A stretch of 64,000 nt of DNA from Takakia lepidozioides. Taxonomy: Eukaryota > Streptophyta > Takakiopsida > Takakiales > Takakiaceae. The stretch is from contig CM060731.1 in NCBI GenBank assembly GCA_030704615.1, positions 60,244,756 to 60,308,755 on the forward strand. Reading direction: 5' to 3'. Positions 56,480 through 64,000 of the stretch are shown one piece after another (position 1 is the stretch's first letter; each line of letters starts with the position of its first letter). A model generated the notes under the pieces. It did no database searches and had not been told where the DNA came from. It saw only the letters and a program-made list of their open reading frames with translations. The position numbers were made by a program, and so were the translations under genes.

Positions 56480-57730
56480 TCTAAGCCATCTTCATGTTCT
56501 TCTCTGGCCAAAGACAATTCAAACCAACGACATCCTCCAACATTGTTTGCGGTGGGACCTCTTCCTCGTTAAGGTGAGGCAAGACACAATTGGCAATATA
56601 GATATCATTTACCTCAACCCGCCACAATCCCTCAGGTATAACACGGCAGTGATATGTATCTTTGTCAGGCACACCAGTGACAATTCCACTGGCAGCCCTG
56701 TGTCGTGGTAAATGAGGATCATACAGGCTGATTTTGTCCTTCAACTTAAACTGCACACAACACCCACCATAAAACCCACATTAATCAACCCATGAAGACA
56801 TACATGTACATTGAAAACTAGATAATGAGCACCGCCCAGTATAAGCAATCACTGAAAGTGTAGAGTACTTTTGGTAGCATAAGAATATCTGCCACTGTGG
56901 CAGGGGGTTGCCTTTGAAGGCGCTGCAGGTGGTGCACTGTCAGTGGCAGTATCAAGAGCGGCTTTCTCAGCCTGCACACATCACGCCCAATACCCCTTAG
57001 CAGTTTTATTTAGCAATGCATCTACTAATAGTTTGAAGTACCCAACATGTAAATGGCCACATTGTACAGAACTGATAGCCAACAGGTGCATGCATGCTCA
57101 CCTCTAGTACGGAACTGCTGCATGGAGAGGTGCCTCCTGAAGGCCCACCTGACTCTTACTCCCGCTAGAACTTGGTGTTATGTCACCATTTGCATCAGTC
57201 AAGGACTTTGTGCCTTTGGCAGCAGTGGCTCTGGTTACACGCTCTCATTTTCGCATGTACTTCTTATCAGCTCCCTTCACGATGGTTGGGGCAGGGTCCT
57301 CTGCTTTAGTCCCCTTCTACATGCCAACAAAACAACAAGGTATAGTACATGAGTACGTCTTACCATACCTGATGCATAGAATTCATGGCACACACCAATA
57401 AATAGATCATTCATGAAATGTTTTAGAGTCAAAAACAGAAAGCCCAAGGACAGGAACCAAGACAAAGTCTTTGAGGACGTACCTCTTTCTGTGGGGAAAT
57501 TGGCTTCACATGCTGATCTGCCAACCCCCTACTGTCACCCTTACCAGCACTCTCGGTGGAGCAGACGTCCTCACCAGCAGCCAATATTGCTGTCCCGCCA
57601 GCTCCACCTCCCTTCTTACGTGGCAATTTATCAGGAATTCCCTTGCGCCCCAATTTTACTTGGGTCACCACAAGGTCCTCAATGGCAGACGACTTTGGCT
57701 TTTCCCCAACCTCAAGAGGTTATCCCTGCA
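56480..57730 (-). pseudogene. CACTA-associated plant transposon protein fragments (DUF8039-like)
   Basis: On minus, frame 56756-56481 reads GIVTGVPDKDTYHCRVIPEG, WRVEVNDIYIANCVLPHLNE and DVVGLNCLWPEKN. This fits the DUF8039-type module found in plant En/Spm-like proteins: GxV, an HG-like turn, VxV..I....LP, then (V/L).WP. Upstream pieces at 57310-57110 and 57671-57429 are Lys/Gly/Ser-rich linkers (KLPRKKGGGAGG) with GT/AG-like borders. The transposase proper is absent. Confidence 0.45.
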
Positions 57731-57751
57731 CCCAAGCAAAACACACGTCTC

Positions 57752-58058
57752 CACTACAAAACGGAAGTGGTTACTTTACCACTATGACACGTCATAAGTG
57801 GTTGGTTTACCTCAGTGACACATCATTGACATGTCACAGTGGTTAATTTACCACTGTGACTCGTCAGCTCACAGGTGGACCCGGACGTGAGTGGTTCGAA
57901 CCACTGTCCTTAACCACCGGTGCCACGTAATGTCTTTTACCACTCACTTGTCCTAATGCACTGGTTCTTCATCACTCTGGGGCCAGAGTGGTTTAGTGTC
58001 TTTTACCACTCAAAGTGAGTGGTTAACAGAGTAGTTATTCTGCGTTTTTCTTCTAGTG
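57752..58058. mobile_element. Miniature CACTA-like element (about 307 bp)
   Basis: It starts CACTACAAAACGG and ends GCGTTTTTCTTCTAGTG, so both termini have CACTA. Between them ACCACT/AGTGGT repeats are dense (57770-58030). The inverted match beyond CACTA is weak and no 3-bp duplication is seen (CTC versus GTA). Alternatively the right end belongs to a larger element. It abuts the start of the ParB-like gene. Confidence 0.5.
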
Positions 58059-58118
58059 GTATTTACAGACGTAGGTTTGTCGAGGGCCTGGAGTATTTTT
58101 CTAGGTCTTCTGCACGCA

Positions 58119-61100
58119 ATGGGGAACGACATTCGCAAGAAGCGAGCACTACAAGAAGCATCAAAGCCAAAGAAGGGAAAATGCAAGTCGTCGGCAGCTG
58201 GCAATGATGACAATGAGGCCGGGACTTCCGAGGAAAGAAGAAACAGAAGGAGGATCAGGATCCAGCATTGATGTCAGATAATAAGACACCTAAAGCTGGG
58301 GAGATTTTTGACAAGGAAAAATGCGAGAAGATGGAGGAGAGGCTCACGAAGGAATACAATGATGTATTTCCATTCGGATTCGAGAGTACCTTCCTTGTGA
58401 AGGTTTCCATGATGGAACTAGCTCCAAGGAGCATGGTTTACATGCCGTTAAATATCAAGCATAAGGACGAAGTGAAAGCGCAACTCTTCCAACTTCATTT
58501 GTTCGACTCCAAACATCCGGTGTATCTTGCGCCAATCAACCCTTCCAATCCCGAGAAGATTGCTTCATCGCGACCGAAGCAATGGAAGGAGATGGACGTA
58601 TCAAGGTTCTTCGTAATTGGTGGACAACACACCATCGTGGCAGCAAAGGTAATGGACTTCATTTCCTCCTAGACCTCTCTTTTAACGAACCTCCACTGGG
58701 CAGTGGAGGTTGGCGTTGAACTACAAAATTGGATATGTCCCCACACTTTCAACTCTCTCACCCTTTTTACATTAACTGTAGCAGGAACTTCTCGAGGATC
58801 TTGCCGACAACGAACTGAAGGAGTACTACCGGGAGTGGCCTGCGAAGATTGTATGGTCTACCGATGAACAAAGGCTCCTTAAGTTGTCAAAGCTCCTCAA
58901 CGATCCCAATAAGGCGCAAAAGTTTGATACAACAATGCCGGAGAAAGTTGTGCATGCGCGAATGTTATTCAACCTGAGGGGGAAGCCAAAGAAATACAAC
59001 GATCACACCACCAAGTCCGAGACGAAACAATGGAAGGTATGCATTTATGGAATCAAAATCTACTATTCACATTCATTTTATGCTAAAGAATACTTCTGTT
59101 GTCGGAGTGACAACTAATTTATCCCTGAATGAATGTGCAGGACTTCATGTTTGCCTGTCATTTGATACTAGAAATGGGTAGCATTAAGGAGGCAATGGTC
59201 CTGGTACTTTGTGACGACGCCGTTTGGAAGATATGGGAAGATGTTTTCAAAAACTGAGAGCAGGGAAAGCTACTCGACCCGCTTGGGATACAGTACAAGG
59301 GTGAACAGCAACAACTCACGAAATCTGCTATCGCAAAGCTGCAAGGGTTGAACAGATGGCAGCTGATAAAAGTTGCGCAGAAAATCCTGGACCTAAAATT
59401 GACCATTCGAGATTACAAAGGTCAAGACAAATCAATTCAAGGCATGAACAAGTACATAGACGACATGAAAATGCGCCGGTTTATTGTCGACGATGTGATG
59501 GAAGTGTTGGGGTGGCCTCGGAAGAGCAAATAGTGCACGGAACCGTACACTAAGGACGAGTGGCGTGAAGTGAAGAGAAAGTACCACTTCAATAAAGCAG
59601 AGTTCTCAACATTTAAAGACAAATTGGGGACAGATTACATCCAAAGCAAGATCAAGATGAACATGGAGACAAAACCACTCACGGCCGTTTTTGTTAAGTA
59701 CGTCTCCTCCATCAAGAAAGCTTATGAGGATAGAGAGGATGCCATGGCAATTATTTCAGCGAGTTTCAAGACTCATTACGCTATCATGGGTGGAGAAACA
59801 AAATTCGCCGATGTCAAGTCCCGTCTGCGACTCGCACCGAAGAAACGGTTTGACAACATAGCGATGGTGTTCGTCAATACAGTTTCTGAAGACGACTCTA
59901 TCGTATTTGAATCCAACGATTATGTGAACATACTGGAGGCCTTTGTGGCTCAGAAAATGAACATGAGTGCTTTTGTTTTCTTCTCGACGCAACCGTCCTC
60001 AGCCAATCTGGTCTCCTACATCCAAAATGGTCCCGGAAGAACAACGTATCTTGTCTGTCAGGGATTTTATGTTCCGGGAGAGTATGAAAATATTTACAAA
60101 AACAGCACGAAGAATTTCTCTCGGACTGTACTGTGCCTGGACTATGTTTTTTCAGCGACACCTGAGGAGATGCAGAATCCGGACGAGCACATCTCCACCA
60201 TACTGTTAATCGAGCCAATACAGCCGATTCTGGAAGGGCCCTCTGAGAAGCCATCAACTTTTGAAGAAGAGTGCAAGACTTATAATCATGAGCTACGAGC
60301 TGACACATACGACTATTTGGCCTCCCTGTTTTGTCGAGACGGGATGTCCGTTGTCAACATCTTCGGAGGCGTGATGTTGACGTACGCCCTTCATGTAAGT
60401 GTAAAACCTTTTTGCATTTTAAATACGAATTTTACATTTTTGATCAAACACGTCCTCTGTTTTACTGACTGGGTTTATCTGCAAGCAAGAAACATTCGGG
60501 TGCTTGACATCAACCACTCAACCAAGAAAAAGTTTTGCAAAGGAAAAGTTGAAGCGAATTGTAAGAAGCTTCAAATTGAGAATGACAATGTTGCTGAAGA
60601 GGTTGACGGCGGAGATGATGATGAGGATGAGGAGGAGGAAGATGAAGACTTGGAAGAAGGAGGCGGACATTCCGAACACGTAGAGGAGGACGAGGGCATC
60701 GATGATAACGGGGACAACGAGGGCCACGATGGTGACAATGCAGACCGTTGGGAGGCTGGACACCTAGATGTGATTCAGGACTTCAAAACACAGTCACAGG
60801 ATGGTATTGAGAACATCACCCATGACGTTACGGTCCACAATGTCGTGATTCTGGATGGGGATTTGTCGAGTTCAAGCGAGAGAACTAAGAGTAATCCTGC
60901 TTCACCATCAAGGGGTGCGGAGGTGAGCTCAATCGAGGTGCGCGACAATTTTATTGGGAGTGCAGACGTCTGGTTCAAACCTGTAGAAGGGGATAAGCCG
61001 GCGCCAATGTCCCCGTCTCCCACAAAAGAGAGGGTAGAGAGAGCGAGGCCAACGAGCCCGTGTCCCACAAAAGACAGCGGACACAGAGGGAGGACTAAGA

Positions 61101-61252
61101 GCCCGTCCCCCGCAAAAATGGACAGTGGTGACAGAGCCAGGACTATAAGCCCGTCTCCAAGAAAAAACAGCGGAGGCAGAGGCCGAACTCAGAGCCCAAC
61201 TCGCTCTCAAAGTGTCTCCCAGCATGTCAATTTGGATGCAGGTAACGAATGA
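58119..61252 (+). pseudogene. ParB/sulfiredoxin-like plus methyltransferase-like protein, disrupted
   Basis: Exons 58119-58648, 58785-59036 and 59141-60394 join in phase at GT/AG borders; a further intron (60395 to about 60490) leaves the frame uncertain. Exon 1 is Lys-rich, then SMMELAPRSMVYMPLNIK and RFFVIGGQHTIVAAK. The G-Q-H within V(I)xGQHxxxAA is the ParB/Srx fold signature, which in relatives binds nucleotides or DNA. Further on, DYLASLFCRDGMSVVNIFGG followed by VMLTYAL resembles motif I of N6/N4 DNA methyltransferases (LxxxF...G..V.D.F.G.G), though divergent. Then come an acidic stretch (about 60615-60660) and four SP(S/C)P(T/A/R)K repeats (61009-61170), as in nuclear disordered tails. 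Breaks: a frameshift near 58235, TGA 59255-59257, TAG 59531-59533. The domain calls are by motif only. Confidence 0.5.
58690..58709. repeat. Palindrome, copy 1
   Basis: A perfect hairpin with CCTCCACTG and CAGTGGAGG arms and a GG spacer; AA before and TT after extend the symmetry. It sits in the first intron of the ParB-like gene. Confidence 0.85.
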
Positions 61253-61540
61253 CACTTGGAGATTTATGGTGTTTTTAAGCATTATAAATGGAACAAATTG
61301 TGTGTATTGCATCTGGTTGTGTTCTGGTTGTGTTTTTGGCAATACCTGATCTGTATCTTAATATTTCCCACCTTCTTGAACTTTACATGTGACTGACGGT
61401 AAGAAAACTCGTATAGATCCATGAACGGAAATTGGAGGAAATCACACAAACCCGGACAGAATCCATCGCGACTCAAACAGTGAGGAGGCAGGTGGACTTA
61501 ACAATAAGGGCCAGCCCAACTGATCCGGTCAAACAAACAA

Positions 61541-61560
61541 CCTCCACTGCCTAGTCGACG
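61541..61560. repeat. Palindrome, copy 2 (degenerate)
   Basis: AACCTCCACTG, then CC, then TAGTCGACGTTG. The right arm has diverged. It lies between the ParB-like and the first NIF-like reading frames. Confidence 0.75.
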
Positions 61561-61567
61561 TTGCGAG

Positions 61568-62388
61568 ATGGAGGAAATGAGCCGGAGATGGTCGTTGCTC
61601 ACCGCGAAGGAAAAGAGAGCGAGCAGCAACATCAGCAAATTCGGAACCCCTCCCCGAAACGGGTATACACCTCATAACCATCTTAGCTATGTTTTTCTTT
61701 GTCCTTCTTCTAGTTTTCAAAATAAATTAATTGTTCTGTTATTCCACAAGATGATATGATTCACCCTCCAATCGACTATCACAAATCTGTGAACCCACAG
61801 GATTGGTATCGCCTCTCTGAGGGACCGAAAGGATCTCGACTAGGATACTACGTCCTGGTTCTTGACGTCGGTTACCTTGGTGAGGTTTACCTCCGAGATG
61901 GCCCCACATCCCCTCCCGCAACCCATCCTTGTGTGTGCGCTGGAAAATTCAAGCTTGTAGTCCGAAATGGGTTGGACGACTTCCTGAAATGGGTCCTTAA
62001 GCATTTTGAGGTCTACTTTTGGAACACTAGACCGTTAGAAAATGTCCTGGATATAAGGCTGGCTTTGTTTAGAAGAAGGTTTTACGAGGTCAGGGAATTC
62101 AGCAATGAGAACTGCATGAAGCATAGACAGACGTTCAGTGCCGAATGGCCCAAATATCCGAAAGCGCCAATATATCTTAAACGTCTCTACGACCTTTTCA
62201 CTATAGACGACCCTGTAGCGTACAAATCAAACACACTTCTTATCGACACTGTAGAAAATATGTATAAGTCGTACTTGAACCCAAAGTCGCTCGGTATCTT
62301 CCTTCCAAAATATAAAGCGCTCGTCGACCCATACAAGGACAGGTTTCTTCTTGATGAACTCAAACCGCACCTGGAAGAGTTGCGGTAA
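61568..62388 (+). CDS. NIF/FCP1-like HAD phosphatase domain, copy 1
   Basis: A short possible first exon (MEEMSRRWSLLTAKEKRASS, 61568 to about 61668) is followed by the frame 61756-62388 (210 codons, TAA). Motifs in order: GYYVLVLDVGYLGEVY (position of HAD motif I), LVVRNGLDDFLKWVLKHFEV with YFWNTR (motif II), RLYDLF..DDP, and KSNTLLIDTVENMYKSYLNP (motif III/IV). This is the layout of plant FCP1-homology proteins that hydrolyse phosphoserine. In motif I the usual DxDx(T/V) or DLN is LDVGYL, so the second acid is missing and catalysis is doubtful. The acceptor before 61756 and the joining phase are not certain. A second copy follows 280 bp later. Confidence 0.6.
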
Positions 62389-62574
62389 TCCGGAAAAGAC
62401 GATGATATATTCAACGTGGAAAAACCCATAGGATGTCCACTGTATAATGACCCAAAGGTCAAATGCCTCTTGCTATGGGATTTACAGTGACAGGTTTATC
62501 TTAGAAAACAAAAATTTCCTGACGCTTCATTGGAACAGTTTGAAACGTAGATGGCTGCTTTAGATTTTCATGAA

Positions 62575-62594
62575 CCTCGACTGTCCAGTGGACG
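62575..62594. repeat. Palindrome, copy 3 (degenerate)
   Basis: AACCTCGACTG, TC, CAGTGGACGTTG: two substitutions relative to copy 1. It lies between the two NIF-like domains. Confidence 0.8.
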
Positions 62595-62667
62595 TTGCTC
62601 CCAATGTCAATCCTGTCCTTGGTTTATCTTGATTACCACCTGAGTGGATGTATGAATTTCTCACAGA

Positions 62668-63398
62668 TTGCAGCACCAATTTCTCCAGTTGCGAAAGGAT
62701 TGCGCTTGATAATTTTTGACCTGAATGAAGTTTTGTGTAAAGTCTTGAAGCACCAGAAGAGCTATAGTGTCCCCCAAATGTCCAAGACAGACTACACGAT
62801 ACCAGCTCTTGTTGGATTTCGACTTGTCTATAGGCGGGAAAAATATCGTGAGATGTGGACAGAGTTGAACAAACATTTCCGTCTAGGTATATGGAGCTGC
62901 ATGATGTACAAGAACTTGCAGCCTATACTGGACTTTATGCTTCGGGGTCTCCCTCAGCCGACATTCGTTATGTCTCAGGAAGATTGTATCTCCTGTCCTA
63001 CTTCTATCCACCCTCAATTTATATCAGGATACGACCCGCCGAGTCTGTTCTTGAAGCCATTGATGACGGTCTGACAAAGATTTGGTGGTCAGTACAACCT
63101 AAGTAACACTCTACTTATTGACAATTCAGCTATTTAGTGTGTGTTGAACCCGCCTGAATCCTGCCTGACTCTAAAATCGTTTGAATCCGTTGAGACGGAC
63201 TCTTGCTATCTCCAGAAGGTTCTTCAGAAATATTTGCTTGAAATGAAGAAATCTCACACCGTTTCCAGTTATCTCAGGGAAAAGAGGATAGGACTTAAGC
63301 CTTGTCAGATTGTTTCCACCGATCCCAAGTTTAAGCCTCTCCTGGATTATGTTGATGATTCTAATTACGGGAATCTCCGATATGATGCTTCAAAATAA
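62668..63398 (+). pseudogene. NIF/FCP1-like HAD phosphatase domain, copy 2, with two in-frame stops
   Basis: After an AG at 62667-62668 one frame carries LRLIIFDLNEVLCKVLKH, where DLN is the plant NIF version of motif I. It continues RREKYREMWTELNKHFRLGI, then WSCMMYKNLQPILDFML (motif II), FVMSQEDC, and SNTLLIDNSAI followed by CVLNPPESCLTLKSF, and ends with a 70-residue C-terminus at TAA 63396-63398. TGA 63072-63074 and TAG 63135-63137 interrupt the otherwise continuous frame. Motif order and spacing match copy 1 and the family. Catalytic motif I is closer to canonical here than in copy 1. Confidence 0.62.
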
Positions 63399-63410
63399 AG
63401 ATTTTATTGA

Positions 63411-64000
63411 TCAACCACGTCTGTGATTCAATGTTTGAAGAAGAGGGTCGTGCAATTGAAGGGAAGCCAAGTGCCTGGATGATGCTTCACCGTCGATGAC
63501 AGAAATCTCAACAGTAGTGTGAACGTTGTCCCTCTGTAAACGAATTTCTAATATGGAGGATTCCAATGGAGGTCCCGACAATAAGTTGGCATCAGCAGCA
63601 TCGCCATGAATCTGCAGAAACAAACTTACTAGGTCAATGTACAGACACGGGATAACCTCCACTGCACAGTGGAGGTTGTCGGATTTGAAAAAGCCCCCGA
63701 GACGAGTTTCGGAGAAGGCCTGTATCTCAGAGGATCGGGATGGTATGGGGTGGAAAAACGCTTGGATGAGACTAGGAAATAGCTTGGCATATGGATATGT
63801 TGAGGTAAGAGTGCAAATGCAACTGCAAAAGAATTGGAAAATCAAATTATGAACAAACAAGATAAGAGTGGGATCCACGTGCCTACCAAGGTAATCAGGT
63901 TCCTTTTGTTGTGGGATCCAAATACGAGGATCAAGATATCTTCCATACCAGGCCCAGCAGGCATGGTCTCGACCAATAGGCTTATGAGACCACTTTGTCC
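63411..64000 (-). CDS. Partial gene of unknown function with RYLDP motif, runs off the window
   Basis: From base 64000 downward the minus strand is open: KWSHKPIGRDHACWAWYGRY, then LDPRIWIPQQKEPDYLGRH. A donor-like CAC/GTGG or TTG/GTAGG lies at about 63880. An acceptor TTTCTGCAG precedes IHGDAADANLLSGPPLESSI (about 63611), and that exon continues to a TGA at 63413-63411. I do not recognise the family. The RYLDPxI plus Q-(K)-E-P string is shared with the frame at 55.1 kb. Exon borders are tentative. Confidence 0.4.
   Translation of the reverse strand, partial: TKWSHKPIGRDHACWAWYGRYLDPRIWIPQQKEPDYLGRHVDPTLILFVHNLIFQFFCSCICTLTSTYPYAKLFPSLIQAFFHPIPSRSSEIQAFSETRLGGFFKSDNLHCAVEVIPCLYIDLVSLFLQIHGDAADANLLSGPPLESSILEIRLQRDNVHTTVEISVIDGEASSRHLASLQLHDPLLQTLNHRRG
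63656..63675. repeat. Palindrome, copy 4
   Basis: Perfect CCTCCACTG/CAGTGGAGG arms with a CA spacer, flanked by AA and TT. It lies in the presumed intron of the minus-strand partial gene at the right edge. Confidence 0.85.

Noticed and set aside
58119-61252. Recent bacterial gene transfer as the origin of the ParB-like gene
   Set aside because: The gene has introns and a eukaryotic-type acidic and SP-rich tail; nothing in base composition marks a recent transfer.
1-64000. CRISPR array or intact tRNA/rRNA gene
   Set aside because: No regularly spaced identical repeats; tRNA-like pieces are SINE heads lacking a foldable complete cloverleaf.

Overview
The window reads as nuclear DNA of a land plant, most likely a homosporous fern. 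The signs are spliced genes of plant type (an IBH1/AIF-like bHLH protein, a RETARDED ROOT GROWTH/RMND1 homologue, a RING SUMO-targeted ubiquitin ligase), many PLS-type pentatricopeptide (PPR) relics, and dense nests of plant transposons. The species cannot be named from the sequence alone. Most of the window is transposon-derived; about three host genes look intact.

Layout. 1-642: 3' part of an atypical bHLH gene. 2338-3290: LINE fragment. 4399-9628 (minus): a multi-exon DUF155 gene for a predicted mitochondrial protein; its 1.95-kb intron holds a LINE insertion with target duplication and an exact 246-bp tandem duplication. 10205-14275: PPR relics and two further LINE copies. 17010-18880: LINE remnants around an intact 260-codon coiled-coil reading frame with its own TATA boxes.

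19736-34375 is a nest. Outer hAT-like 14-bp terminal inverted repeats enclose a minus-strand Ty3/gypsy element with two LTRs. Its pol is split by a 5.83-kb CACTA transposon with 29-bp inverted repeats and a TGC target duplication. That CACTA element carries pieces of PPR genes and of one unidentified multi-exon gene.

34381-46967: LINE, SINE-like and dispersed repeats, a Ty1/copia element with perfect GATAA duplication but most of its reverse transcriptase and RNase H deleted, and a 578-bp inverted-repeat element. 46968-49874 (minus): RING gene with a SUMO-interacting motif. 51395-53855: tandem repeat, SINE-like copies and the longest LINE copy.

54460-64000 is the least ordinary part. Within 10 kb lie CACTA-associated protein fragments, a miniature CACTA, a gene with a ParB/sulfiredoxin-like segment followed by a divergent methyltransferase-like segment and an acidic, Ser-Pro-rich tail (broken by one frameshift and two stops), two tandem NIF/FCP1-like HAD phosphatase domains, and an edge-truncated minus-strand gene that shares an RYLDP motif with a reading frame at 55 kb. 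Four copies of one 24-bp palindrome sit in the noncoding gaps of this cluster. Whether the cluster is a decayed mobile gene set or a lineage-specific family is open.
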